A stretch of DNA of 64,000 nt, taken from Trichomonas vaginalis G3. Its lineage: Eukaryota; Parabasalia; Trichomonadida; Trichomonadidae. The position numbers were made by a program, and so were the translations under genes. The stretch lies in NCBI RefSeq assembly GCF_026262505.1, contig NC_067206.1, positions 9,234,268 to 9,298,267 of the forward strand, read 5' to 3'. Positions 55,507 to 64,000 of this stretch are shown in pieces; position 1 is the first letter of the stretch; each line of letters starts with the position of its first letter. The notes under the pieces are model-generated. The model saw only the letters and a program-made list of their open reading frames with translations. It had not been told where the DNA came from and did no database searches.

Positions 55507-56325
55507 ATGAATTTTACAAAACCTCCGTTACCGTTCTTTGGAAATAAGAGTAAATGTAAAGATATTATATTGAGAGAACTTAAGAAACTACCGAATGGTC
55601 TAACATTTGTAGATTTGTTCGGTGGAAGTTTCTATATATCCCATTTATGTCATACCGTATTTCCTGACTCAAAGATTATATGCAATGACTTCGACAACTA
55701 TATGAACCGTCTCAAACATATTCCAGACACTAACAAAATATTGAAAGAGTTAAAAGAAAAGATACCTATAGGTAAGATGGAACGTATACCATTAGATAAG
55801 AAAAATATTGTGAGAGAGGTTTTGAAAAAAGCAGAATATATAGACTGGGATAGTATATCTGCTAGACTATTATATAGTGGTGCTATAAGAGTTCATGACA
55901 TTGAAACACTTATGTCAAAAGTTTTATATCTCAACTATACAAATGTTTTCAAAGAGGACATAGAAAAATATATTGAGGGTATAGAGTTTGTGAGATGTCA
56001 TTGGACAGAGTTGTATGAAAAATATAAAGACAAGGAAAATGTTTTCTTTATGGTGGACCCACCGTTCTATAACACATGGGATTTTCAATACCAAGTAGAC
56101 TGGACTTTGAGAGACTCTTTAGAAACTTTAGACGTTTTACATAACCATCCATGCTTTTACTTTACATCCGATAAAAGTGGTTTGGAAACCGTTATGAGAT
56201 GGTTAGAGGACATACATGACTATGAGTTTAGATATGACAAGATAGAATATGAGAGAGGTCCTATAAACTGGAGAAAGTGTCACAATAAAGAAATTTTATT
56301 GGTAAGTAAATGTGGTTTGAAATAG
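55507..56325 (+). CDS. D12-class adenine-specific DNA methyltransferase
   Basis: A 272-residue Dam-like enzyme, expected to methylate adenine at N6 using S-adenosylmethionine. Motif X is PLPFFGNKSKCKD (9-19), the cofactor motif I is FVDLFGGSFYIS (34-45), and the catalytic DPPF is in FMVDPPFYNTWDF (182-193). Length and order fit the family. N6-methyladenine is the known major DNA mark in T. vaginalis, so the enzyme may mark element or host DNA; that link is inference. It is the first gene of the element. Its last bases overlap the next small gene. Confidence 0.88.
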   Translation: MNFTKPPLPFFGNKSKCKDIILRELKKLPNGLTFVDLFGGSFYISHLCHTVFPDSKIICNDFDNYMNRLKHIPDTNKILKELKEKIPIGKMERIPLDKKNIVREVLKKAEYIDWDSISARLLYSGAIRVHDIETLMSKVLYLNYTNVFKEDIEKYIEGIEFVRCHWTELYEKYKDKENVFFMVDPPFYNTWDFQYQVDWTLRDSLETLDVLHNHPCFYFTSDKSGLETVMRWLEDIHDYEFRYDKIEYERGPINWRKCHNKEILLVSKCGLK

Positions 56326-56441
56326 GACTACTTGTTTTAGGTTTTTTCCATTGTGTCATTTATTTATTTGACGTGGCAGAAAGATATAGAGAATATGAAG
56401 ATGAACCAATGTCTGCAAATGTTCAGCATATGTACTCGTAA
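56310..56441 (+). CDS. 43-residue single-pass membrane protein, C copy
   Basis: Same frame as 5-136 in element A, with an identical N-terminal hydrophobic stretch and three conservative or mild changes in the tail (AERYREY, MSANVQH). It overlaps the end of the methyltransferase. Confidence 0.5.
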   Translation: MWFEIGLLVLGFFHCVIYLFDVAERYREYEDEPMSANVQHMYS

Positions 56442-56464
56442 GAGATATTTTTATCTAATATTAA

Positions 56465-56827
56465 ATGGACGCACAGAACTTAGCGAATGCACAGCAACCT
56501 GGACAACCAAACCCAGAGAATATTCCAAATGAAGTTAGAATACAAACTGCAATGGCAAACTATGGTCAAGTGCCAACAGATGTACAAATGCAAACTGCCA
56601 TGTCAAATGACGCTGCGTTAGGTTTGCCACCATGGTATGCAAATATGAGATGGAAAGAGTTTTATACAAACCCTGAAGTGGGATATAAACAACTTTATGC
56701 AGATGACGCGAACACAGGAGTTGACCCAGAATATGTTTTCTACCAGAGGAGAAACAGAATGTATGAGCTCCAGTTAAAGAATGCTATGGAACTCAACAGG
56801 AAACGTAAGAGACTAGGCGGACATTAG
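56465..56827 (+). CDS. Maverick hypothetical protein, 120 aa, C copy
   Basis: Apparently identical in protein sequence to the product of 160-522 in element A. The function is unknown. Confidence 0.75.
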   Translation: MDAQNLANAQQPGQPNPENIPNEVRIQTAMANYGQVPTDVQMQTAMSNDAALGLPPWYANMRWKEFYTNPEVGYKQLYADDANTGVDPEYVFYQRRNRMYELQLKNAMELNRKRKRLGGH

Positions 56828-56845
56828 ATTTTTACATATAGTAAA

Positions 56846-57088
56846 ATGGGTTTCTTCAGTAGTATTGGAAACTTCTTTCGAAATGTTGGAAGAGGTATAT
56901 GGAATGGAATAAAAACCGTAGGAAGAGGAATTTGGAACGGAGTCAAAAATATTGGTAAAAGAGTAGGTCAGTTCGTTGGTATTATACCTAAAGACCCTGA
57001 ACCAGAAGAACAAGCTCCTGTTATACAACAGCCTGAACCTGCACCACAGTCTAGTTGGCAACCAAATCCAACACCTCAACCGTATTAA
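56846..57088 (+). CDS. Small amphipathic basic protein, C copy
   Basis: Counterpart of 541-783, with a few changes in the amphipathic units (FFRNVGRGIWNGIKTVGRG) and an identical Pro/Gln-rich half. Confidence 0.7.
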   Translation: MGFFSSIGNFFRNVGRGIWNGIKTVGRGIWNGVKNIGKRVGQFVGIIPKDPEPEEQAPVIQQPEPAPQSSWQPNPTPQPY

Positions 57089-57092
57089 AAAA

Positions 57093-57940
57093 TTATATTT
57101 TTATCGTTCGATAGTAGTTGTATATGAAACTAAGTTCTAAGTAAAACGCATGGTATAATGGAATTATTCTTTTTCTTCCATCTGTAGTAAACCATACTTG
57201 AAAGTCTGAAATACTTCCACTTGGTGGTTCGTATAACTTTGTAGGTTTTTCGTAAAAGTCATTTGCCAAGCATAAAAAAGAGTTTTGCGCACCAGAAAAT
57301 GAAGCATGAACTATAATAGCATCTGAGTCGAAAACATCTTTAAATAAATATGGTTCATCTCTTGCATATCGACTGTAAATATTTGCTAAAGGAAGTTTGA
57401 CTTTCTGATTTAACATTCTTTGCAAATAATACCATGACATTGCAGTGAATTCTGTATATATTTGTTCGTCTTTCTTTGGATTGTCTTCGTAGATTTGAAA
57501 TGACACTTGTGAATTTTGTTTGTCATATACAATTCTCACATAAAGTGTGCTCTCGGTATTTGCATATTCATCAGCATATTTTGCATAACATGAATTTATT
57601 TTATCTTCTATATTTTTAACGCAGTCTGTAGAGAAGATGAAAGGTCAACTTGTATTAGCTCAATTTCTTCCCACATTTTTCGTTTCCCTTCAGATATATA
57701 ATCTATATGAAACCTTACAATAAATGGAAAACTTTTATCTTCTACAGACACAAACTTCATTCTACGAAAGCCAATAGCTTTTGTGACAGATGGGTCTCTT
57801 AGCCATCTTAATGGGTAGTCAAAACGATAGCCTTCATGCTTTACGGTCTCTGTCTCAAACTTTTGACCGACATTAGTAAAAAGTTCATCTAATGGTTTAG
57901 TTGTAGCAACTCTTGAATTTTCTTTTTCTATTGGAAGCAT
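57093..57940 (-). pseudogene. Putative minor virion protein, C copy, broken
   Basis: Counterpart of 788-1636. Its ends are nearly identical to that gene, while the middle has diverged markedly, as in the shaft of the fibre gene next door. It looks broken, about one break. Confidence 0.65.
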
Positions 57941-57958
57941 ATTTTATCTAGAATAAAA
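57941..57958. promoter_or_regulatory. 18-bp bidirectional start region, C copy
   Basis: attttatctagaataaaa, differing by one base from 1637-1654. Confidence 0.55.
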
Positions 57959-59368
57959 ATGTCAAATGAAACAGCGTCTATGAGAGAAATACAACACAAC
58001 CGACAACTCATTATGCAAGCTCTAAATAAGAACACAACAAACTTTTCAAACTATTCTAAGATATCTGAGTCATTGAAAGAAGGAAACTTAAAACTGACGA
58101 TAAACCCAATGACAGACGAGTTTCTGTTTCAAGACAACAAGAACCATACTGTTTGTATAAATCCAACAAAAGGAACTTTAAACGAGAAACCTATAGATGA
58201 ACTTCTTTTGAAAGCAGATATTGACAACAAAGCTGACAAAGAGTATGTAGACGATGCAATAGCAAAAGAAGAAGAAAGAGCTAACAATGCTTATGCAACA
58301 AAAGAACATACTCATCCTGAACTAGCAGACAAAACATATGTTGACAATAAAATGTCAAGTGAAGTGACAAGAGCTGAAAACGAATATTCTAAAAAGACTC
58401 ATACACATTCTATATCTGAAATAACAGACTTAAACGTTAGCCTTGAAAAGAAAGCGGATAAGGAATATGTGGCTAGTAAGTTAGAGAAGAAAGCAGATAA
58501 GGAATATGTGGATGAAAAAGATAACGAAATGAAAGAAAGGGTTGACTGGTACCATGAATGGACATCGAAGACTTTTAAAGTTAAAGCCGATACAGGATGG
58601 GTTTCAGGATGTTTAGACCTTAAAGCAGATAAAACTTATGTTAACGATGAGTTAGAGAAGAAAGCAGACAAGAACCATACACATACAAGTTTTACAACTG
58701 TTGCTATAGAAAGTATTGAAGGAACGGTTGAAGAAACTGGTGGGGATGCATTATATTGTAAACCTCCTAACTTTCCACAAGGTTTAACATCGGATGACGA
58801 CATAACGACGATGAGAAACATTAGATGTAAAGATGTTTATGTCATGAAGGATGAACATAATATTAAATTCACTGCTCAAGATTTATATGACAAGAAAGCA
58901 GACAAAACAGAGCTTCAAACATTAAAGACAGAAATACTTCAAACATTATATCCTATAGGCTCTATTTATACGTCAATGAACTCTACCAGACCAGAAACAG
59001 TTCTGGGTTTTGGAACTTGGACTCAAATAGTCGACAGGTTTTTGTATTGTGCAAACTCTTCAAAGGAAACAGGTGGAAGTAAAACGATTTCAGGTGAAAA
59101 TTTACCTGCACACAGTCACTACATAGATTTAAGTACATCTCAAGCAGGTTGGCATAAGCATAAATTTTGGGATTGGTCAGCAATGAAAAAAGGTAAAGGA
59201 TATGATGTTAAAGACGACGTTCAGTTTGCTATAAATTGTTTCTGGGGTGACACTCAGGGAGATGGAAACCATACACATCGCGTTTCAGGATATACGCAAA
59301 CAACGGGACAAAGTAAAGACTACATGCCACCTTACATGACAGTTTACGCATGGTATAGAAATGCTTAG
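57959..59368 (+). CDS. Phage tail-fibre-like protein, C copy with different shaft
   Basis: A 469-residue product. The N-terminal ~150 residues and the last ~110 residues (FLYCANSSKETGGSKTISGE, NLPAHSHYIDLSTSQAGWHK, YMPPYMTVYAWYR) are nearly the same as in A. The shaft between them is different: the 22-residue repeats are absent, and other KADKEYV/LEKKADK coiled units and a distinct segment (VAIESIEGTVEETGGDALYC) stand there. The entry to the tip also differs (LYPIGSIYTSMNSTRPETVL). The presumed role is receptor binding. Confidence 0.85.
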   Translation: MSNETASMREIQHNRQLIMQALNKNTTNFSNYSKISESLKEGNLKLTINPMTDEFLFQDNKNHTVCINPTKGTLNEKPIDELLLKADIDNKADKEYVDDAIAKEEERANNAYATKEHTHPELADKTYVDNKMSSEVTRAENEYSKKTHTHSISEITDLNVSLEKKADKEYVASKLEKKADKEYVDEKDNEMKERVDWYHEWTSKTFKVKADTGWVSGCLDLKADKTYVNDELEKKADKNHTHTSFTTVAIESIEGTVEETGGDALYCKPPNFPQGLTSDDDITTMRNIRCKDVYVMKDEHNIKFTAQDLYDKKADKTELQTLKTEILQTLYPIGSIYTSMNSTRPETVLGFGTWTQIVDRFLYCANSSKETGGSKTISGENLPAHSHYIDLSTSQAGWHKHKFWDWSAMKKGKGYDVKDDVQFAINCFWGDTQGDGNHTHRVSGYTQTTGQSKDYMPPYMTVYAWYRNA

Positions 59369-60323
59369 TCGTCATTTTCAACTTCTTTAGCATATTCGTC
59401 AGGAGTTGTCTTATATTTGTTAGGAACTGTCTTTGAAAGTATACCACCTTGAACTTTGACAAGTTTGAAACGAGGTCTGACAATAGTCGTTTTATCTTCT
59501 GCTTGCAGTCTGTACATTTTGCCATGTTTGCCTAAAACTTCATAATATTCTCTTGTATACTTTCTTCTATTTTTACGAACACGAATGCGAGTACCTGTCG
59601 AGTTCCCATTGTTGTCATAGTCAATAGTATTTTCATATGGGTCGCGTTTAGGTATTTCTATTTTTACTTTGTCACCTTTCTGAAGTTTGAAGCCTGGCAT
59701 TCTTTCTTGTTTGTCTCTTTTGACTAAACTATTAAATATATAGTCTTTCTCTAAGTCAGGGTTGTTTTTCATTTCTTCGGGGGAGTGGTTTCCCAAACCT
59801 TTTTGTTTACGGCTATTGTAAATATTTAAAACTTGTCTCATCTTTGCCATGGAGAAGTGCCTATATTTGTCGTCATATGACATTTCATCTACCTCACCAC
59901 CTTGTGGTTGATTTAAGTCTCTTAAGATTTTTATACAACTGTCAATGACACCAAGAGCAGAATGGTTTTGGTCGACAATGAAATATTGGTTTACATTTTT
60001 TGAACGCAGATAGTTTTTAATATCATCTGATTTGAAAGAACTTTCACAGTCAGATGTCAGTTTTGTTGGATGGTATTTGTCAACGAATATTGTCAAAGCA
60101 GTTTTCACATCTAAAATATTTTTGGACCATAATGGTATGGCTTCACAGTATCTTGTGTTTTGACCGACAAATATTAGCCAGTATGGTGGTCCATCTTCTC
60201 TATACCTCGGAATTTTTCCAAGATATCCATAAACCAAGCATTTGGTGTTGAACTAAAGATTTTTACCATGAGTGCTTTCTTTGTCGCCTTAGAAACATAG
60301 GGGTCCTTGTTTGGATTCGTCAT
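59365..60323 (-). pseudogene. Maverick integrase, C copy, broken
   Basis: Counterpart of 3586-4545, highly similar along its length (GPPYWLIFVGQNTRYCEAIP, FKSDDIKNYLRSKNVNQYFI). It looks broken, about one break. Confidence 0.75.
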
Positions 60324-60340
60324 TTTTTAACCCATAAGAA

Positions 60341-60739
60341 ATGGGTTTATTTGGCGCATTAGCAGGAGTTGCATCCAGATTTTTGCCCGCAGTGGAACAA
60401 TAGCCAGAGGTGTATTTGGAGTTGGAAGGAAGATTTTGAGTACATTAGGTATACTGAAAGAGAAGCACAACCTATTATACAAACTGTACAGAAAGGTTGG
60501 GATGTAGCACGAGATGCAGCAAATCTTATTCCAAATCCTGAAACAAGAGGAAAAGTTCAAGGATGGATGGACAATGTAGGAAGACAAGCAGGAAACTATT
60601 ATAACAAAGCAAATGACTACTATAACCAAGCAGGACACTATATGGACCAAGGTGAAAGATTCTTTAACAGAGGATATAACCATGCACAACATGGGTAAAC
60701 AATAACCAACCTCAACCGCCTCAAACGTGGGGAATGTAA
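60341..60739 (+). pseudogene. Amphipathic/Tyr-rich protein gene, C copy, broken
   Basis: Counterpart of 4563-4964, nearly identical in DNA sequence but broken, about two or three breaks. Confidence 0.7.
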
Positions 60740-60759
60740 AGTTTTTTTACTGAGATGAA

Positions 60760-60912
60760 ATGAACAATACAGCATTGAGACAAATAAGTTCAAGATGGAT
60801 TTGTCGGCTTCCAGCAGTTACACAACGTGTTTGTCAAGTTCTTCCTATACCTCAGGAAGTTTTAGACCGACTTAAAAAACAACAACAACCAGTTGAAAAC
60901 AAACCAAACTAA
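60760..60912 (+). CDS. Small basic protein, 50 aa, C copy
   Basis: Counterpart of 4984-5136 (MNNTALRQISSRWICRLPAV) with the same start-proximal motif and the same length. Confidence 0.6.
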   Translation: MNNTALRQISSRWICRLPAVTQRVCQVLPIPQEVLDRLKKQQQPVENKPN

Positions 60913-60931
60913 AATTTTTTACTGAGATGAA

Positions 60932-61516
60932 ATGACCGAAGAAGTTGAAACGGTAGATTTGACACCACAAACAAAAAGTTCAGAACCATTGTCAAAACCT
61001 GTCAAAGAACTTACAGATGAAGAGAAAAATTCAATAATAGAAGGTGCCAGGTCTGGAAATACAAACCCTAACTACAAAGTCACTTTTCATAGAAATGGAA
61101 CGGCTAGTATCTCAAAAAAGAAACAAACTCTCACAAATAAAATATTGAAGTCTGAAGGAGCTTTCGAGACAACAGATGGAAAAGTTTACTTCACTGACCA
61201 ACAGTTCATTATAGAACATCTCATTGACTTAGAGTCAAAATATTCTAAACTTTACAACAAACACAAAAAGTTGAAAGGAAAACAAAAACAAATGGCATAT
61301 GATATTTATGAAGATGTTAACGACACTACTATTCCTGCAAGTGAGGTAAAGTCAGAGGAACCGAAAAGTGACGAAAAACCGATAGAAGAAGAGAAACCAA
61401 AAACTGAAGATAAACCAAAACCAAAGTTTAGTTTCCAAACTAAACCAAGTCAACCTTCATTAGCTGGTATGGGTTGGCGTCAAAGACTTATGGCAGCAGG
61501 CGGTTACGTAAAGTAA
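60932..61516 (+). CDS. Shared-domain charged protein, 194 aa, C copy
   Basis: Counterpart of 5156-5740 with three substitutions. The frame and length are fully kept. Confidence 0.75.
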   Translation: MTEEVETVDLTPQTKSSEPLSKPVKELTDEEKNSIIEGARSGNTNPNYKVTFHRNGTASISKKKQTLTNKILKSEGAFETTDGKVYFTDQQFIIEHLIDLESKYSKLYNKHKKLKGKQKQMAYDIYEDVNDTTIPASEVKSEEPKSDEKPIEEEKPKTEDKPKPKFSFQTKPSQPSLAGMGWRQRLMAAGGYVK

Positions 61517-61545
61517 AGAAAAAACATTTTTTTATTTTTATAAAA

Positions 61546-63699
61546 ATGCCCCCATATAGAATGGATAGAAAATCTGCTAGAATAAAAGCAGAGTTAGAAA
61601 GATATGGTTGGAAAGTTTCGAAGAAGTTTAAATATAGGAAGGGAAGACCCATAAAAGTCTATGACAAACTGTCTGGTCTGACCTATGAAATGGACTTGGA
61701 AACAGCACGCACAAATTATCCAAACAGGTTAGAGAGGTTAGAAGAAGAACGTCTTATGGACATGCCTTTCGATGTTACTGAGCCACAGGTTGAAGGACAC
61801 GACGGCTTTGCCAGGTTCTACTGGAAACATAACGAACAGTTGCATCCCTTGAGAAGGAAAAAAGGAAAAGGTGAAGACGCACATGCTCCCATGGAAAGAA
61901 CAAGATATGCATATGAAAAGTATCGTGAAGTTAGAAGTCAAATTACATCTGGTCGAACCTTTACAGTAAATTTTGAAGAAGGAAAGAACAAAGAAGGCTT
62001 CATGGGTGTACTTGCTGCCATACAAGATGGAAATAAGAAAGGATACAATCTCAGATTGACCATAACAGATTTGGATGGTCACATTTACTATGCACATGGC
62101 AATGTCACAACAGCTGCAATGCTTCTTGACGCTTTCAAGACTACAAAGAGAGAACAAATGGTTGACTCCGACTCAGACATTTTGAATGCAATTGAAGGAA
62201 TTGCAAGTGTCAAGTTCGAATGGTACCAACCTAACCCTCAAGCAGTCAGACAACATGCTGGATACTTCCCCTTCATAAATAAGTCTGACATTGACTTGAC
62301 AAGGTATGGAATTTACAATTCAATTGAAACAATTGTCAATGAACCTTGTATTCTTACATGTCTCAGGAACTCTGGTCTTGTTACAGATGAGAAAATGAAG
62401 TATCTTGAGTCATGTGTGAAGACAAGGTACATTCTCAGAGGTCAATTGTCAAAAATTGCACCGTTGGCAAATGTCAATATCCGAGTCAACATACCTACAG
62501 CTAAAGGTTCTTCACATGACGACTATGTTGTTGACAAAGACTTACCATGGTTGAAGATTGCAATTGTCCACAACCACTTCATGTTGAACGAAAGTCTTAC
62601 AAACCCATTGTTCGGAAAAGGCAAGTGCAACATTGTCAGAGCTGTAAACATTCTTTTCGAGAAAGGTTTGTTGGAACCAATTCCAGATGACAAGCTGACA
62701 GAAACTTTTGTACCAAAAGACGAAACAAACTTTTCACTGTTAGCAAGACCAAAAGTTGTTCCAGACAAAGTTCTAGTACAAAAGAAGTACACAATTCCAA
62801 AAGGAGTTGGATTGTTCGGATACCAACCTGAACCAGAAGAACTTCCAATGAGGTTGCAAGAACTTCAAGATGCTATAAACAAACTTCCATTGAGACATCC
62901 AATTGACGTCAAATTGTATTGGAGAGCATCTGAGTTAGGTCAGAAGGTTTTATATGAAACAGGTTGCTTCGACGATGTTTATGAGATAACAGGAGAAGTT
63001 TCTCAGAAGATAAGAGACTCACTTGAATTTCCACAAACTGGACCAATTGGTTGCGACAAGTTCGACTCAGATGAAAAGATATACTATGTCGACCTTAACG
63101 CTGCATACATGAGGTTTGTCCAATATATTCCGACTGGAATTCCAAACGAAGATGGTGAGTTCTCGGGAAGGAACTATACAGTTGGAAAAGTCATACAACA
63201 ACTGTATGATATTAGGAAAGCTTCAAACCCCAAACTTGCAATGACACTCAAATTGCTTATGAATTCGACATGGGGATATTCCATTAAGAAACCTCAAGAG
63301 ATGAAGAGTAAACATTATGAGAAGGTCGACAACTTTGTTGAAAGGTTTTCTCCTTTTGTTTTGAAGTACGAATTCACTCAAGGTCAAAGTGGCTTAGTAA
63401 CCACATTAAAACCTATTGTCGAACATTGGTCTTACCCTCAGTTCGCAAAAGCAGTCCTTGACAACTACAACAAATTCTTCTCCGAAGTCAAATCGAAAGT
63501 TGTGGTTTACTATGAGAACATTGACGCACTCATGACGAACGAAGAAGGGTACAACAAACTCATTGAAATGGGCATGGTCGGTGAAAAGATGGGTCAATTC
63601 AAATTGGACAAAATTTTCACCGAAGTTCATGTCCTCTCCAAGCGTAAGTACTGGGGCATACTTGAAGACGGCACAGAAATAAAACATTGCATGAAGTAA
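61546..63699 (+). CDS. polB: Family B DNA polymerase, C copy
   Basis: 717 residues, the same length as in A, with about 31 differences spread through the protein. Motif A and B regions (VDLNAAYMRF, LLMNSTWGYS) are identical. The sequence after this gene is not shared with A. Confidence 0.85.
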   Translation: MPPYRMDRKSARIKAELERYGWKVSKKFKYRKGRPIKVYDKLSGLTYEMDLETARTNYPNRLERLEEERLMDMPFDVTEPQVEGHDGFARFYWKHNEQLHPLRRKKGKGEDAHAPMERTRYAYEKYREVRSQITSGRTFTVNFEEGKNKEGFMGVLAAIQDGNKKGYNLRLTITDLDGHIYYAHGNVTTAAMLLDAFKTTKREQMVDSDSDILNAIEGIASVKFEWYQPNPQAVRQHAGYFPFINKSDIDLTRYGIYNSIETIVNEPCILTCLRNSGLVTDEKMKYLESCVKTRYILRGQLSKIAPLANVNIRVNIPTAKGSSHDDYVVDKDLPWLKIAIVHNHFMLNESLTNPLFGKGKCNIVRAVNILFEKGLLEPIPDDKLTETFVPKDETNFSLLARPKVVPDKVLVQKKYTIPKGVGLFGYQPEPEELPMRLQELQDAINKLPLRHPIDVKLYWRASELGQKVLYETGCFDDVYEITGEVSQKIRDSLEFPQTGPIGCDKFDSDEKIYYVDLNAAYMRFVQYIPTGIPNEDGEFSGRNYTVGKVIQQLYDIRKASNPKLAMTLKLLMNSTWGYSIKKPQEMKSKHYEKVDNFVERFSPFVLKYEFTQGQSGLVTTLKPIVEHWSYPQFAKAVLDNYNKFFSEVKSKVVVYYENIDALMTNEEGYNKLIEMGMVGEKMGQFKLDKIFTEVHVLSKRKYWGILEDGTEIKHCMK

Positions 63700-63706
63700 A
63701 AAATTT

Positions 63707-63814
63707 TTATTCGAATTTGAATCGGACAGGTCGAGTTACACCATTCTTGGTCTCAAACTCATATATAACCTGTTTGTTTGTATTTTCGTCGACTATGACA
63801 CGAGACACGAACAT
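63707..63814 (-). CDS. Possible 35-residue protein
   Basis: A short frame reading MFVSRVIVDENTNKQVIYEF and ending VRFKFE. The strand-turn-strand pattern looks natural, and it is divergent from the 63845 gene. It has no counterpart in A, so support is limited. Confidence 0.35.
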   Translation of the reverse strand: MFVSRVIVDENTNKQVIYEFETKNGVTRPVRFKFE

Positions 63815-63844
63815 TGACCAAACGGACAAAAAGTGTCATTTCAG

Positions 63845-64000
63845 ATGGTCCCGCAGCCAATCGCATTCGAGCACTTCGAAGAAGCCTTACGTTCCAAGGG
63901 AGAGGGTGTCTGGTGCAAGGCAGAGGTCATGAAACTCTACGAGCAGTACATCCTCAATGCCTGGGAGGACAAATCGTCCTTGGATTGGCAATTCTACCAA
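63845..64000 (+). CDS. 5' part of a Maverick gene running off the window
   Basis: It begins MVPQPIAFEHFEEALRSKGE and is open for 52 codons to the edge. GC-rich third positions resemble the PolB gene and the gene at 9047. A winged-helix-like primase/helicase start or another replication protein is possible; I do not recognise it. Confidence 0.5.
   Translation, partial: MVPQPIAFEHFEEALRSKGEGVWCKAEVMKLYEQYILNAWEDKSSLDWQFYQ

Larger units (their letters stand above)
55217..64000 (+). mobile_element. Maverick/Polinton element C, right end outside window
   Basis: It is in the same orientation and of the same family as A. It starts AGGTATTGGGGCTTCC after a run of A. Gene order matches A from the methyltransferase to PolB, then differs. 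It is young relative to A (about 96% identical in PolB protein by eye). Some genes look whole and about three look broken. Confidence 0.9.

Overview
The window reads as nuclear DNA of a parabasalid protist, most likely Trichomonas vaginalis or a close relative. The evidence is AT-rich intergenic DNA, apparently intronless host genes, a tRNA-Tyr with a very small intron, a trichomonad-style ankyrin gene, a surface-protein tail with an NPLF motif, and several Maverick/Polinton elements. This assignment is by recognition; no search was run.

Layout. (1) 1-23182: Maverick A. Its left ~1.1 kb lies outside the window. It carries a phage-tail-fibre-like gene, integrase, PolB, packaging ATPase, superfamily-3 type helicase, major capsid protein, a KilA-N protein and many small proteins. 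(2) 23183-24112: host-type intergenic DNA. (3) ~24113-38113: an IS481/IS3-like DDE transposon (D). It is split by Maverick B (24798-36657), whose ends are AGTTAGTAT/ATACTAACT and whose 6-bp flanks match at five of six bases. B has capsid-type genes, a helicase region, two HNH endonucleases and a PolB remnant, but no integrase or ATPase that I can recognise. (4) 38137-55202: host DNA with a surface-protein stub, tRNA-Tyr, a small coiled-coil gene, NAC-beta, a 14-3-3-like gene, a frameshifted HXXXD acyltransferase, a 110-bp tandem repeat, a ubiquitin protease, ~5.4 kb with no convincing gene, a broken ankyrin gene, a dense array of hairpins and a gene fragment. (5) 55217-64000: Maverick C, same family and orientation as A, running off the right edge. 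Its PolB differs from A's at about 31 of 717 residues by eye, so the two copies are young.

Genes working together. In A and C the left part holds the fibre, integrase and small virion-like proteins, followed by PolB. In A the right part holds the ATPase, helicase and capsid block on the minus strand. Several gene pairs diverge from 17-18 bp AT-rich spacers.

The most unusual theme is hairpins whose two arms change together while the structure is kept. They occur at the element ends, as a dispersed family inside all three Mavericks, and in a 1-kb array at 53878-54888. The array includes a four-hairpin module present twice with paired changes.
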